DNA of 64,000 nt from Altererythrobacter rubellus (GTDB lineage: Bacteria; Pseudomonadota; Alphaproteobacteria; Sphingomonadales; Sphingomonadaceae): positions 1,488,001 through 1,552,000 of the forward strand of contig NZ_CP127221.1 in assembly GCF_030284385.1 (NCBI RefSeq), read 5' to 3'. The translations under genes were made by a program, and so were the position numbers. Positions within the stretch are counted from its first letter, which is position 1. Every line of letters starts with the position of its first letter. Below, piece by piece: positions 34,577 through 44,233 of this stretch. Below the pieces are notes generated by a model. That model made no database searches, was not told the origin of the DNA, and worked only from the letters and a program-made list of their open reading frames with translations.

Positions 34577-35008
34577 TTACTCGTCAAGCACGATGATCGG
34601 GCGAGAGAATGTAAGCTGCGGCGACACCCAGTTTACCAGAGGTACAACCGCAGGCGGGGTGTAGGTCAGCGTGATGGTCTTCTCGAATGTTCCGGCGACT
34701 CGTGGCGTCGGAACGCTTGTCACCGTCGCGTCGAAAGTGTTGTTGAGCAGATAGGGCGCGGTTGCTGCGGCGGTCTCTGCCCAGGTTTCGATCGTCGCAT
34801 CGGTGATCTCGTTACCCTTTTGGTATTCCACAACGGCAAAGCGAGAGGTTTCCTGAGCGATTGATCGCAGCGCATTTTGCGCCTGCATGCCGATTCCAAC
34901 CTGGAAGACACCAAACAGCAGGCCGATAATGGCAGGTGCCAGAATAGCGAATTCGACAATGGTCGAACCAGACTGGTCCATGACGAGATTTCCGGATGTT
35001 CTGCTCAT
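34577..35008 (-). CDS. TadE-family pseudopilin-like protein
   Basis: A 143-residue membrane protein. The ATG at 35008 is preferred because it makes a four-base ATGA overlap with the upstream gene; the longer reading adds 21 residues antisense to nothing conserved. The N-terminus has the TadE hallmark SGSTIVEFAILAPAIIGLLFGVFQVG: a glutamate at position +5 of a hydrophobic helix after a short basic lead. The rest is a small extracytoplasmic domain. TadE-like minor pilins take part in Flp/Tad pili; no tad secretion ATPase or prepilin peptidase gene is in the window. Last of three genes. Confidence 0.88.
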   Translation of the reverse strand: MSRTSGNLVMDQSGSTIVEFAILAPAIIGLLFGVFQVGIGMQAQNALRSIAQETSRFAVVEYQKGNEITDATIETWAETAAATAPYLLNNTFDATVTSVPTPRVAGTFEKTITLTYTPPAVVPLVNWVSPQLTFSRPIIVLDE

Positions 35009-35460
35009 GAGATCTGCACCCGCCTCGTAATGTTGAAGTTCACCGGGCCACCAATTCCGAAATCTGTCCATGCCGGAGTGTAGGTGTCAGTCATTGTGAT
35101 GATAATGAATTCCGACACCACCGCAGTCGTACCGCAACTGCTTGCATTGGCTTCCAAGGTGGTTGCCGTATCACAACGATAGTGCAGCTGCATTAAAACT
35201 TGATCAGCAGGAAGACCTGCCGAAGCCTCGATAATCGCTTCAAGCGTGGCGCGATCGCTCGCTTCTGCCGGCGGGCGTGCAACGACCACCGCCGCAGCCT
35301 CTGCCATCGATGTCTGAAGCTCGGCCTGACGCGAGACGATGCTGCTCACCTCCAGGCCACCAAGGGTCATCGTAGCCAGGATTGGCAGGATGAACGCGGT
35401 TTCAATTGCTACGCTTCCGCGCTCGCTATTAGCGAATGTCTTGGCAAGCTTGCTTAGCAT
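35005..35460 (-). CDS. TadE-like protein
   Basis: A 151-residue protein from ATG at 35460, 2 bases after the stop of the TadG-like gene; an upstream in-frame extension overlaps that gene and is not protein-like. The signature RGSVAIETAFILPILATMTLGGLEVSS (glutamate after a short basic lead, then a membrane helix) places it in the TadE group. The extracytoplasmic part has two cysteines (HYRCDTA and SSCGTT) that could pair. It is the middle gene of a three-gene minus operon of Tad-type envelope proteins and overlaps the next start by four bases. Confidence 0.85.
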   Translation of the reverse strand: MLSKLAKTFANSERGSVAIETAFILPILATMTLGGLEVSSIVSRQAELQTSMAEAAAVVVARPPAEASDRATLEAIIEASAGLPADQVLMQLHYRCDTATTLEANASSCGTTAVVSEFIIITMTDTYTPAWTDFGIGGPVNFNITRRVQIS

Positions 35461-35462
35461 GA

Positions 35463-36848
35463 TCACCCCACCAACCTTACGCGTGTGCCACCATTGCCGA
35501 CGACCACGCTGTGTGTCTCGCCAATCGGGCAAAGCGTGGTCAGATCAGCTGTACCTGCTACTTGCACCTTCGATGACATCACCATCATGCAATTGGCGGT
35601 TGCCTGGATGTTACCAGCCAGTTTCAATTCACTTTTGGGCATGTAAATCACGCCATTGATGTCAAAGTTGGTAAAGTTGGTAAAGTTGGTAGCGCCGGTG
35701 AGCTTGCTTCCCGAGTTGCCCGGAGAGTTCGGATCTTCGAAGATCAGCATGTTCTCCATACGGGCAGCATCATCCGCCGGAATGCCCAATGCCACAAGTT
35801 GCAATGCGCTCATCGGTGACAGAAACACGTCTGCTCCACCGTTGATGTCTAGCTGCGCGCCGTTCTTCAGCACGAACATCACCCCGGTTCCGGTCAGCTG
35901 ATTGCCACCATTAAGTTTCAACCGACCACCATCGATCACGTAGATCCCGCTAGTTAGGTTGGCATTGCCGCCGATCTCTAAATCGGTGTAAGTTCCCGGT
36001 AGCGCCTTGCATGTTTTTCTCGGGAATTTGGTATAGATTTTTTTTGGAATCGATAATGGTTGATCGCCATTATCAAAACCATCTCCTGTGTAGTTCAAAC
36101 CAGATGACCCGCATGACAACGTCCGCGGGGTGGGATTGTCCGGCGGGGTGAGACCTGAATACGGATCATTCAGGCCGTCGAAATTCTCGATCGTGCTGGC
36201 GTTAGCAAAGGCACCCATACCATCGTCGATACCGCCAGCAGACGCGACGGTGTTGATGTTTTGTGCGCGGCTGCTTCCGTTGGTACGGATCGAGGTGTCC
36301 GACGTAGACAGTGAAGCGACACCGCAAGCCGCGTCGACTGTTGGGCCACCATTAAACCACATTGCACTGCCAGCGGTAGGGTGGAGCGCCATCAGGCAGG
36401 CAGTGTATTCATCTGTTCGCTCAAACGTTGCTTGTGCGTTGACACGAATGGTAGTGGATCGCCCCATAACAAAGCTTGCAAACGGCAGGTCAGCCACAAC
36501 CTCTGCGCGTACGATCACGCTGTTCTGTGTACCAGCGCCCCAATCGGCCAGGCTAGCCGCGTGCGTCGCGCCATTGTTAGCGATGATTGACAAATTGTCG
36601 GAGAATTCCTGATTGGCGCGAGTGATATAGATTGTACCGGTGTCGCCATTGCCGCGTGCCCATGCGCCGGCCAAGGCGGCCTGGTCTGCTGCGAATTGCA
36701 ATTCGCGCTGCCACAAATACCATTGCGCGGTGTCTACAGCCAGGCCTGCGCCCCCCATCAGGGCTGGCATCCCCAGCGCAAAGAGAATTGCGGCATTGCC
36801 GCTCGTGCTGCGGCGCAGTTTCCGGCTGAATTTCTTCAACACACCCAT
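35463..36848 (-). CDS. TadG-like Flp pilus-assembly protein
   Basis: A 461-residue protein with the N-terminal TadG/TadE-G feature: basic lead, SGNAAILFALGMPALMGGAGLAVD with one membrane helix (about 18-38), then WYLWQRELQFAADQAALAGAWA. The long exported part is rich in Asn, Gly and Thr and contains a region around residues 260-400 of short beta strands (LEIGGNANLTSGIYVIDGG and LDINGGADVFLSP), like a beta helix, instead of a von Willebrand factor domain. A three-fold 9-base tandem repeat encodes Thr-Asn-Phe three times near residues 386-395. First gene of the three-gene operon; 36849-37002 is a divergent promoter region shared with the next plus-strand gene. Confidence 0.85.
   Translation of the reverse strand: MGVLKKFSRKLRRSTSGNAAILFALGMPALMGGAGLAVDTAQWYLWQRELQFAADQAALAGAWARGNGDTGTIYITRANQEFSDNLSIIANNGATHAASLADWGAGTQNSVIVRAEVVADLPFASFVMGRSTTIRVNAQATFERTDEYTACLMALHPTAGSAMWFNGGPTVDAACGVASLSTSDTSIRTNGSSRAQNINTVASAGGIDDGMGAFANASTIENFDGLNDPYSGLTPPDNPTPRTLSCGSSGLNYTGDGFDNGDQPLSIPKKIYTKFPRKTCKALPGTYTDLEIGGNANLTSGIYVIDGGRLKLNGGNQLTGTGVMFVLKNGAQLDINGGADVFLSPMSALQLVALGIPADDAARMENMLIFEDPNSPGNSGSKLTGATNFTNFTNFDINGVIYMPKSELKLAGNIQATANCMMVMSSKVQVAGTADLTTLCPIGETHSVVVGNGGTRVRLVG
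35664..35690. repeat. Three perfect 9-base tandem repeats inside the TadG-like gene
   Basis: The unit AAAGTTGGT is repeated three times without a mismatch. On the coding (minus) strand it adds Thr-Asn-Phe triplets in frame, so copy number could change without disrupting the gene. It lies in the surface-exposed part of the protein. Confidence 0.9.
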
Positions 36849-37038
36849 GGCGTCTATTCCTTTCGCAGAACCTGAATTGGCTGCATTGGTTAGTCTTTAG
36901 CGCGCAGTAGGTATGCGGTTCGTTCACTTGTGTGGTTAATGAAGGGCTACTGAATCAGCGCTCATTTCTCCGCAAACTTACGGATTCTGCGATCTTCAAA
37001 GGTTGACACGTCACGCGGCTCCGGCACTAGGGCTGCCC

Positions 37039-37698
37039 ATGACAAGCGACCTTGAAGCCGAAATTGGTGATGCCGAACGGGTGGCGCTGAATTATGCCAA
37101 GCCGGACATTCGGCCGAAGCTCGCGTCATTCTTTGCTTTGGATCGCCGTTTGGGACAGATCGTCGCAAACTCTAGCGAATCTTTGCTGGGACAGATGCGG
37201 ATAGCCTGGTGGCGCGACATGTTATTGGCTTCGGCGAGGGACCGCCCAGCGGGTGACGTTGTGCTGGACGCAATCGGGGCAAGCTGGGGAGGGGATGCGC
37301 AGCTGCTTCAACCTTTGGCAGATGCCTGGGAGGTCTTCCTGATTGCAGAAGAGCTCACAGCCGATATTCTGTCACAGTTTGCCCAAGGTCGCGCCAGACC
37401 CCTGGCTCAAGCCTTCGGATGCGCGCACGAAGGTTTAGCAAAGCGGGCGCAACAAGCAGGCTCACTATGGGCGCTTGCGAATACAGCCGCGCATGTTTCT
37501 GATCAGACAGAACGAGAGCTGATACTTGAACTGGCCCGCGCCGAGTTGAGCGTGAATACTCCAACCGGATCAATGCCCAGAGCACTTGCAGTGCTAACCG
37601 CACTTTCTCGGCGTTCTATCAGGCGCGGTGGCCATCCGTTGATGGTGGGCAGAGGTGCGGCCTTGGCTGCATTACGTGCGGGTTTAATTGGAAAGTAG
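37039..37698 (+). CDS. Squalene/phytoene synthase-like protein (possibly NDUFAF6-like), no catalytic Asp motifs
   Basis: A 219-residue cytoplasmic protein with the fold signature of the squalene/phytoene synthase superfamily near its start: IRPKLASFFALDRRLGQIV, then LLGQMRIAWWRDMLLAS. The paired DXXXD prenyl-diphosphate sites are absent, and the protein is shorter than true phytoene synthases (about 300). It therefore looks like the non-catalytic branch that includes the complex I assembly factor NDUFAF6. ATG 37039 is used; a TTG at 37003 in frame is a weaker choice. It is divergent from the Tad operon and followed by a dead EF-hand gene. Confidence 0.72.
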   Translation: MTSDLEAEIGDAERVALNYAKPDIRPKLASFFALDRRLGQIVANSSESLLGQMRIAWWRDMLLASARDRPAGDVVLDAIGASWGGDAQLLQPLADAWEVFLIAEELTADILSQFAQGRARPLAQAFGCAHEGLAKRAQQAGSLWALANTAAHVSDQTERELILELARAELSVNTPTGSMPRALAVLTALSRRSIRRGGHPLMVGRGAALAALRAGLIGK

Positions 37699-37740
37699 TT
37701 TCGTATAGCCTCCTTTTAATTTAGAGGAAGAAGTAAGGAG

Positions 37741-38156
37741 TCGAGTGATATTGGGCTTATCATGGCGACAATTGGCCTTTACTGGTGGCAAGGAAAGGCC
37801 GAGGCGGAAGAAGCACGCTAAAATCCCGATGAATTGCCTGTCTCAAATCCGGGTGAGATGACGGGGCCAACTACACCTGAGGCCAGCGAGCTTACGAGAG
37901 AGCAGCGACGCTTCTTTCTTTACAACCGCACTCGCGATTGGTGCATTTCGCGCAATGAAATGCTGTCCACCCGCAGCTAGGGCTTTCGTAAGCTCGATTT
38001 GGCCGGCAACAATTTGCTCGCCTTCGAAGAATGGGCCGTGGCTACCGCAGAGAAGTTCGAAGGGGACGATGCTGATGGGGACGGCAAGTTGCAATGAAGG
38101 AATTCGCAACAACCGCATCAAAACGCCGCTTGAAGCGGTCGTCCTGCCGATGCTAA
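37741..38156 (+). pseudogene. Degraded EF-hand (calcium-binding) protein gene
   Basis: One frame, interrupted by stops at 37819-37821 (TAA), 37978-37980 (TAG) and 38095-38097 (TGA), encodes a continuous EF-hand-protein pattern. A membrane-lead segment MATIGLYWWQGKAEAEE is followed by ELTREQRRFFLYNRTRDW, then SRNEMLS, then FRKLDLAGNNLLAFEEW, and the still-intact loop DADGDGKL. After a frame change the tail EFATTASKRR continues to a stop at 38154. Loop 1 has lost its Asp ladder; loop 2 keeps only part. At least three nonsense changes and one frameshift mark it as dead. It fills the 461-base gap between the phytoene-synthase-like gene and trmFO. Confidence 0.82.
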
Positions 38157-38159
38157 ACG

Positions 38160-39527
38160 CTACGCAGTTGCAGCTTCGTTTGACCTGATCCAATCGGTTA
38201 ATTTGGCCTTGGCCCGTGATGTATAGGCCTCTTTTCGCTGCTTCTTCTTCACATCATGCAGCGGCGGGAATAGACCAAAATTCACATTCATGGGCTGGAA
38301 TGTCTCTGCCTCTGCATCGCCTGTAATATGGCTAAGCAGGGCTCCCATGGCAGTCGTCGCGGGCAGGGCGGACCACTCGCGCCCGGAAAGTTCGCAAGCC
38401 GTCATAATGCCCGCAATCAGCCCCACAGCAGAGCTTTCGACATATCCTTCGCAGCCGGTGACCTGTCCGGCAAAGCGGATATGGGGTGCCTCCCTCAGCC
38501 GAAGCTGCCGATCAAGCACGAGTGGTGAATTCAGGAATGTGTTGCGATGCAGCCCGCCAAGTCTTGCAAACTCCGCGTTTTCCAATCCAGGGATGGTACG
38601 GAACAGCTCCACCTGTGCGCCATATTTCAGCTTCGTCTGGAAACCGACCATATTCCATAGCGTGCCGAGCTTGTTGTCCTGACGCAGTTGCACAACTGCA
38701 TAGGGCCAGCGCCCCTGCGGGTGCTCTTCATTGGTATCGTAAGGATTGTCGAGGCCAACACCCTTCATTGGACCATAGCGAAGCGTTTCGACCCCGCGCT
38801 CAGCCATGACTTCAATTGGCATGCAGCCTTCGAAATAGGGCGTGTCCTTCTCCCATTCGCGAAATTCGGTCTTCTCTGCATCAATTAAGCCCTGATGGAA
38901 GGCGAGGTACTGTTCCTTTGTCATCGGACAGTTGATGTAATCGCCATTTTCATTGCTGGCTTCGGTTCGCTTGTTCCAACGACTCTGTATCCAGCATTTA
39001 GACATATCAATGCTGCCGCGATGAATAATCGGTGCAATGGCATCAAAGAACGCCAAGCGCTCTTGCCCTGTGGCTTTCACGATATTCTGAGCCAGCTCTT
39101 GCGCAGTCAGCGGACCGGTCGAAACAATGGTCATGCCGGCATCGGGCAGAGTGTCGACACGTTCGCGCACGATCTTGATTCTCGGATGTTCGGCCAATAT
39201 GCGCGTCACTTCATTGCTGAAGGCATCCCGGTCGACGGCCATCGCGCTACCAGCAGGGACGCGCGCCATCTCCCCGGCACGCATAATGATCGAATCCAGT
39301 TCCCGCATTTCATGGTGCAGCAGGCCAACAGCGTTTTTTTCATCATCATCGGACCGGAAACTGTTAGAGCAGACAAGCTCCGCCAGGCCATCAGTCTGGT
39401 GCGCAGGTGTCATTTCTCCTGACCCGCGCATCTCGGACAAACGCACCCTGAAACCGCGCTTTGCTAGCTGCCAGGCCGCTTCGCTTCCCGCGAGGCCGCC
39501 GCCGATAATGTGCACATCGAAAGTCAT
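38160..39527 (-). CDS. trmFO: Folate/FAD-dependent tRNA (uracil-54-C5)-methyltransferase
   Basis: Makes ribothymidine at position 54 of tRNA using methylenetetrahydrofolate. The 455 residues start with the dinucleotide-binding motif [25 protein letters not shown] and carry the family phrases [49 protein letters not shown] and [23 protein letters not shown]. Close in sequence plan to GidA but distinct and shorter. Single gene, converging on the EF-hand pseudogene and divergent from the lysoplasmalogenase gene. Confidence 0.97.
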   Translation of the reverse strand: MTFDVHIIGGGLAGSEAAWQLAKRGFRVRLSEMRGSGEMTPAHQTDGLAELVCSNSFRSDDDEKNAVGLLHHEMRELDSIIMRAGEMARVPAGSAMAVDRDAFSNEVTRILAEHPRIKIVRERVDTLPDAGMTIVSTGPLTAQELAQNIVKATGQERLAFFDAIAPIIHRGSIDMSKCWIQSRWNKRTEASNENGDYINCPMTKEQYLAFHQGLIDAEKTEFREWEKDTPYFEGCMPIEVMAERGVETLRYGPMKGVGLDNPYDTNEEHPQGRWPYAVVQLRQDNKLGTLWNMVGFQTKLKYGAQVELFRTIPGLENAEFARLGGLHRNTFLNSPLVLDRQLRLREAPHIRFAGQVTGCEGYVESSAVGLIAGIMTACELSGREWSALPATTAMGALLSHITGDAEAETFQPMNVNFGLFPPLHDVKKKQRKEAYTSRAKAKLTDWIRSNEAATA

Positions 39528-39595
39528 TGTGTCGCGCAGTTAGACTTGCAGTTGCACCCCATCAAGCCCTAGCAGTGTCGCCAAGGGGAGTTTGC

Positions 39596-40258
39596 ATGCC
39601 AAAACGCGCTTTGATCAATCGTCGCCCTTGGTTGCTGGCCAGCTTGATTGCTGCGGTTGCCTATTACTTTTTGCGCGACAATCCGATCGGGGAAGTGTGG
39701 CTGATCGTGCTGAAAGGCATGGGGGTGGCCTGTCTCGCATTCTATGCGATGCGGCGCGGGTTTGGCCCGGATGCGCAAATCCTCGCGGTGGTGATGCTGT
39801 TTAGCGCACTGGGTGACATGGGCATCGAGTTCGATATCGCGCTCGGCGGCGGGCTTTTCTTTGTCTCCCATGTTCTCGCGAGCTGGCTCTATTTACGCAA
39901 TCCGCGCGACAATCCTGTTAGCTTGCAGAAAGCATTGGCGGTTGTATTGCTGCTCGCAACACCCGCGATCAGCTGGCTGTTGAGCGGCGATTTGATGGTG
40001 GCACTCTATGGGCTGTCGCTGGGCGGAATGGCGGCGTGCGCGTGGATGAGCCGCTTTCCGCGGTACCGCGTTGGCATCGGTGCTGTGCTATTCGTAATCT
40101 CGGACTTTGTCATTTTCAGTCGCTTGGGCGCATTCGATCTGGGCGATCTGCCGCATTACCTGATCTGGCCGCTTTACTTCGCTGGACAGTTCATGATCGC
40201 AACTGGTGTGGTGCAGACACTGGGCGGAGAGCATCCGGGGCGCGAAAAGGCCGCCTAG
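39596..40258 (+). CDS. Lysoplasmalogenase, YhhN family membrane protein
   Basis: A 220-residue integral membrane protein with about eight hydrophobic helices. The ATG at 39596 follows AGGGGAG at a good distance; a TTG at 39527 would overlap trmFO. Family features include FSALGDMGIEF (conserved Gly-Asp in helix 3), FFVSHVLASWLYL, and VGIGAVLFVISDFVIF with the conserved Ser-Asp. YhhN/TMEM86 proteins cleave the vinyl-ether bond of lysoplasmalogens; plasmalogens are not usual in this group of bacteria, so the physiological substrate is uncertain. Confidence 0.85.
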   Translation: MPKRALINRRPWLLASLIAAVAYYFLRDNPIGEVWLIVLKGMGVACLAFYAMRRGFGPDAQILAVVMLFSALGDMGIEFDIALGGGLFFVSHVLASWLYLRNPRDNPVSLQKALAVVLLLATPAISWLLSGDLMVALYGLSLGGMAACAWMSRFPRYRVGIGAVLFVISDFVIFSRLGAFDLGDLPHYLIWPLYFAGQFMIATGVVQTLGGEHPGREKAA

Positions 40259-40272
40259 CCTGCCTAGGCGGC
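40250..40272 (-). terminator. Inverted repeat covering two convergent stop codons
   Basis: GCCGCCTAG (40250-40258) and CTAGGCGGC (40264-40272) form a perfect 9-base stem with a 5-base loop. Each arm holds the stop codon of one of the two converging genes (lysoplasmalogenase and dioxygenase). On the minus strand the stem is followed by CCTTTT, a short U run, so termination of the dioxygenase/gyrA message is favoured; on the plus strand there is no T run. Confidence 0.6.
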
Positions 40273-41097
40273 AATCGTCGTTCGGTGCAATTCACGCCGA
40301 TGGCCTTCATAGCCGCCGGTCGCCTTGTGTAGCACGCTCCGATTATCCCACATGACCAGCATGTCCGGCTCCCAGCGATGGCGATAAACGAACTCGTCGC
40401 GCGATTGCCACTGGGCTAGCTCTGACAGGAGAGCGATCGCATCCGCTTGATCCATTCCTTCAATACCGATGATGTAACCGAGCGTGGAATACAGCGCCTC
40501 TTCACCGGTTTCAGGGTGTCTTTGCACCAATGAGTGTGTTTGCGTTGCACGGGCGCTTTCATCTGGCCGAATGTCCATGCTTCGGCCGGTGTCTTTCTCG
40601 CCATACGAACCATCCGGCGCATAAGCGAGCTGAGCGGAATGGATGGCGGTTAGAGCCCGAAGAAACTCCTGTCGTTCAGGGGTAAGTGCATTGAACGCCG
40701 CGATCTGGTTGGCGAATAGCGTGTCACCGCCCGTTGGCGGAATATCCACGGCCAGCAAGCAGGTGCCGGATGGGGGCTCTGCCAGAAAACTCCAGTCACT
40801 ATGCCAGTTTTCGGCAAACAGTGGCGATGTTTCATCAGCTTCGCGCAGGATAGCGGCGATATTCTGCCGACCCTCGATTGGCGCAAAGAAAGGGTCTTCG
40901 CCAAAGCCGCCCATTGCAATGGTAAAGCGTTCTAGTGCGTCATCGTCCATCTGTTGGCCGGCAAAGGCGAGCACTTTGTGCTGCAACCAGGCGGCCCGAA
41001 TATCGGCAATGAGCTTTGCGGTTAGTTCTCCCGACAAATCAACCCCGGTGACAGTCGCACCGCATGATTGACCTGACGGACTAACTGTCAAACTCAT
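40264..41097 (-). CDS. TauD/TfdA-family 2-oxoglutarate-dependent dioxygenase
   Basis: A 277-residue Fe(II)/2-oxoglutarate oxygenase. The iron triad is visible as H-x-D in NWHSDWSF and the distal histidine in WDNRSVLHKATGGYEGHRRELHRT, which also supplies the 2-oxoglutarate arginine. The order and spacing match taurine, sulfonate and aryloxyalkanoate dioxygenases. The substrate cannot be told. It begins within the last bases of gyrA (ATGA overlap, 41094-41097), an odd partner for a housekeeping gene, so it is probably made at the end of the gyrA message. Confidence 0.9.
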   Translation of the reverse strand: MSLTVSPSGQSCGATVTGVDLSGELTAKLIADIRAAWLQHKVLAFAGQQMDDDALERFTIAMGGFGEDPFFAPIEGRQNIAAILREADETSPLFAENWHSDWSFLAEPPSGTCLLAVDIPPTGGDTLFANQIAAFNALTPERQEFLRALTAIHSAQLAYAPDGSYGEKDTGRSMDIRPDESARATQTHSLVQRHPETGEEALYSTLGYIIGIEGMDQADAIALLSELAQWQSRDEFVYRHRWEPDMLVMWDNRSVLHKATGGYEGHRRELHRTTIAA

Positions 41098-43931
41098 TCT
41101 TCGCTGTCGCCTGCGATATCCTTATGCGAATGCAGCGTGGTTGGCGGCGTTGTTACATCACCGTCGCCGCGCCGTTCGACCATTTCCTCGACGATAGTTT
41201 CTTCAACCTCATTTTCAGGCTCTTCAGTCTCGTCGATCAGCGCCGCTCCGACGATCTGTTCGTCCTTCGAGACATTGAATATGCGTACGCCAGATGAGCT
41301 ACGCCCAGATACCGAGTAGCCAGAGTGGTTCTCAAACCCGCTTTCAATCATGTGGCGGAAGTCAACCGGCAAGCGGATAAGTTTGGCCTGATCGGTGACC
41401 AGCATCAGTTGAGAGCCATGCTTCACCGGGAAACTCGCGACGACAGAACCATTGCGGTTCTTGTCCGAAGGTTCACCAATATTGGTCAGGCCCATACCGC
41501 CCCGGCCAATGGTGCGATATTCGTAGGCGGAAGAGATTTTTCCGTAACCGCGCGATGTCAGCGTGAGAATGAACTCTTCATTCTCGGCCATTTCCGCGAC
41601 TTTCTCCCCGTCTAGTGAAGGCTCGGCATCGTTTTTCTTCCACGCCGCTGCTCGCAGATAGGCATCGCGAACTTCGGTGTCGCGCTCACCCGCATCCAGC
41701 ACAGCCATTGATACGACTTTCTGACCGTCCTTCAGCTTCATTCCGCGCACGCCGATGCCGGTGCGGCTCTTCGTCTCGCGCGCATCAGTGGCGGAAAACC
41801 GGATAGCCTTGCCGGAATCGGACGCAAGGAAGATTTCCTGATCCTCGGTCAGCAATTCGACTCCGATCAAATTGTCACCGCTGCCTTCAACAAAGCCCAT
41901 GGCGTATTTGCCATTGGTGGGCACGTTGGTGAACGCATCCATCGAGTTGCGTCGTACCATTCCTTGCTCGGTGGCGAAGACAATGTTGAGCTTGTTCCAC
42001 TCGCTTTCATCCTCTGGCAAGGCCAACACATTGGTGACGCGTTCGTCATCGCCCAACGGCAGGAGATTCACCATTGGGCGACCCTTGGTCTGTGGTCCAC
42101 CTTCGGGCAGTTTCCAGACCTTCAAACGATATACACGGCCGGTGTTTGTAAAGAACAGCACCGGATTGTGCGTGCTTGTGACGAACATCTCGACAACAGC
42201 ATCTTCATCCTTCGTGGCCATCCCGCTGCGGCCCTTGCCGCCGCGAGCTTGCGCGCGGAACGTGTCGAGCGGTGTACGCTTGATGTATCCGCTATGCGTG
42301 ACCGTCACGACCATCTCGTCGCGCTCGATCAGGTCTTCATCTTCAACACCATCCCAGGCAGGCCCAATTTCCGACACGCGCGGGGTGGCGTAGGTATTGC
42401 GGATTTCCTCCAGTTCCTCGCGCAATACCCCGTAGAGCTTTACGCGGTCGGCAAGGATCGAGAGATACTCTTCAATGGCGATCGAAAGTTCCTTGAGCTC
42501 TTCACCAATTTCATCCCGGCCCAATGCGGTAAGACGATGCAGGCGCAGGTCCAGGATCGCCTTCACTTGACGTTCTGAAAGATTGTAAGTGCCACCTTCT
42601 TGATCGGCAGTGGGCTCGATTGATTCAATCAGGCGGATGTATTGCGCGATGTCGCCGATCGGCCATTCCTTGGCGAGTAAACGTTCGCGCGCCGTTGCAG
42701 GGTTTGGCGCACCGCGAATGATCGCCACCACCTCGTCCAGATTGGAAACCGCGACAACCAGACCAAGCAAGGTGTGCGCACGTTCGCGCGCCTTATTGAG
42801 TTCGTATTTTGTCCGGCGAGTAATGACCTCTTCACGGAAGGATATGAAGGCCTGGATTATGTCGCGAAGGGCAAGCGTTTCAGGGCGTCCGCCACGAATG
42901 GCGAGCATGTTTGCAGGGAAGCTCGATTGAGCCGGCGTGAAGCGCCAGATCTGATTGAGCACGACTTCCGGAGATGCGTCTCGCTTCAAATCAATAACGA
43001 CGCGCACACCTTCGCGCGAACTTTCATCGCGAATGTCCGATATGCCCTCGATACGCTTCTCTTTCGCCGCTTCGGCAATCTTTTCTACCAGGCCCGATTT
43101 ACCGACCTGGTATGGCATCGAAGTCAGGACGATAGACTGCTTGTCGTTCCGGCCGGTCTCGATCTCGTGCCGTGCACGCATCAGGATGGAGCCGCGTCCG
43201 GTCGTATAGGCCGATCTGGCGCCTGACTGGCCAAGTATCAGCGGGGCTGTTGGAAAATCGGGTCCCGGAATGTATTCGATCAGTTCTTCTGATGTGATCG
43301 CCGGATTGTCGAGAAAGGCAAAGCAACCATCGATCACTTCACCCAGATTGTGCGGCGGCACATTGGTCGCCATACCAACGGCGATACCCCCTGCGCCATT
43401 GACCAGCAGGTTAGGGAAACGCGCAGGGAGAACCTGTGGCTCCTTCAGCGAACCATCATAGTTATCCGCGAAATTGACTGTATCCTTATCCAGATCATCT
43501 AGCAGCGTGTTCGCCACCCGCGCCAGCCGCGCTTCGGTATAGCGCATGCTCGCAGGGGGATCTGGATCCATGGAGCCAAAGTTACCTTGGCCATCGATCA
43601 ATGGAACGCGCAGCGACCAATCCTGCGTCATCCGGGCGAGGGCATCGTAAATCGCGGAGTCCCCATGTGGGTGATAATTACCCATCACGTCACCAACGAT
43701 TTTCGCACTCTTGCGATAAGGGCGGCCGGCAACAAAGCCACCTTCCTTGCAGGCGAAAAGGATGCGGCGGTGAACCGGTTTCAAGCCATCGCGCACATCT
43801 GGTAGGGCGCGGCTCACGATTACGCTCATTGCATAATCAAGATAGCTCGTTTTCATTTCGTCGACGATGTCGACTCGTTCAAACTCACCTGATGGTTGTG
43901 GTGCGGAAATTGTATCGGTTTCGTCGCTCAA
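41094..43931 (-). CDS. gyrA: DNA gyrase subunit A
   Basis: Type II topoisomerase subunit that cuts and rejoins DNA. The 945 residues include the N-terminal [33 protein letters not shown], the catalytic tyrosine in SMRYTEARL, and the quinolone-determining helix [15 protein letters not shown]. The Ser and Asp equivalent to E. coli Ser83 and Asp87 are both present there, so no resistance change is seen at these two sites. The C-terminal domain carries beta-pinwheel repeats and the GyrA box [10 protein letters not shown]. An acidic tail of about 40 residues ([20 protein letters not shown]) is longer than in E. coli. Single copy here. Confidence 0.98.
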   Translation of the reverse strand: MSDETDTISAPQPSGEFERVDIVDEMKTSYLDYAMSVIVSRALPDVRDGLKPVHRRILFACKEGGFVAGRPYRKSAKIVGDVMGNYHPHGDSAIYDALARMTQDWSLRVPLIDGQGNFGSMDPDPPASMRYTEARLARVANTLLDDLDKDTVNFADNYDGSLKEPQVLPARFPNLLVNGAGGIAVGMATNVPPHNLGEVIDGCFAFLDNPAITSEELIEYIPGPDFPTAPLILGQSGARSAYTTGRGSILMRARHEIETGRNDKQSIVLTSMPYQVGKSGLVEKIAEAAKEKRIEGISDIRDESSREGVRVVIDLKRDASPEVVLNQIWRFTPAQSSFPANMLAIRGGRPETLALRDIIQAFISFREEVITRRTKYELNKARERAHTLLGLVVAVSNLDEVVAIIRGAPNPATARERLLAKEWPIGDIAQYIRLIESIEPTADQEGGTYNLSERQVKAILDLRLHRLTALGRDEIGEELKELSIAIEEYLSILADRVKLYGVLREELEEIRNTYATPRVSEIGPAWDGVEDEDLIERDEMVVTVTHSGYIKRTPLDTFRAQARGGKGRSGMATKDEDAVVEMFVTSTHNPVLFFTNTGRVYRLKVWKLPEGGPQTKGRPMVNLLPLGDDERVTNVLALPEDESEWNKLNIVFATEQGMVRRNSMDAFTNVPTNGKYAMGFVEGSGDNLIGVELLTEDQEIFLASDSGKAIRFSATDARETKSRTGIGVRGMKLKDGQKVVSMAVLDAGERDTEVRDAYLRAAAWKKNDAEPSLDGEKVAEMAENEEFILTLTSRGYGKISSAYEYRTIGRGGMGLTNIGEPSDKNRNGSVVASFPVKHGSQLMLVTDQAKLIRLPVDFRHMIESGFENHSGYSVSGRSSSGVRIFNVSKDEQIVGAALIDETEEPENEVEETIVEEMVERRGDGDVTTPPTTLHSHKDIAGDSEE

Positions 43932-44233
43932 AGCGTATCCGTTCTAGCTAGGCTGGTCTCCAGCGGTCAATGAGTGTCGAATGTAGGCTTTCGGACCATT
44001 TTCCGCCAGTTTATGGGGCAACAAATGCGGTATAAAGAAAGCTTTTTCCACACATAGGGCGGTGCTCTTGTGCAAATTCCAAAACGCTTGCTTTTAACAT
44101 CATTCAAAGCTCGTTCAGCACGGCTTGCATAGGAAAAATTGCAAAATAGGCCAGACCACGCCATTGGGTTCTGCTTGTTGTATTTTACACGCGGGGAATC
44201 CGCGGTATTTTATTTGTTTCAGGAGTAAATTTC
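43932..44233. promoter_or_regulatory. Divergent intergenic region between gyrA and a secreted repeat protein
   Basis: About 300 bases without a gene. It should hold the gyrA promoter on the minus strand and the promoter of the 44234 gene on the plus strand. Near its right end, CGCGG-GGAAT-CCGCG (about 44191-44205) forms a small perfect hairpin followed by an AT-rich stretch and AGGAG eight bases before the plus-strand ATG. No known RNA element was recognised. Confidence 0.45.
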
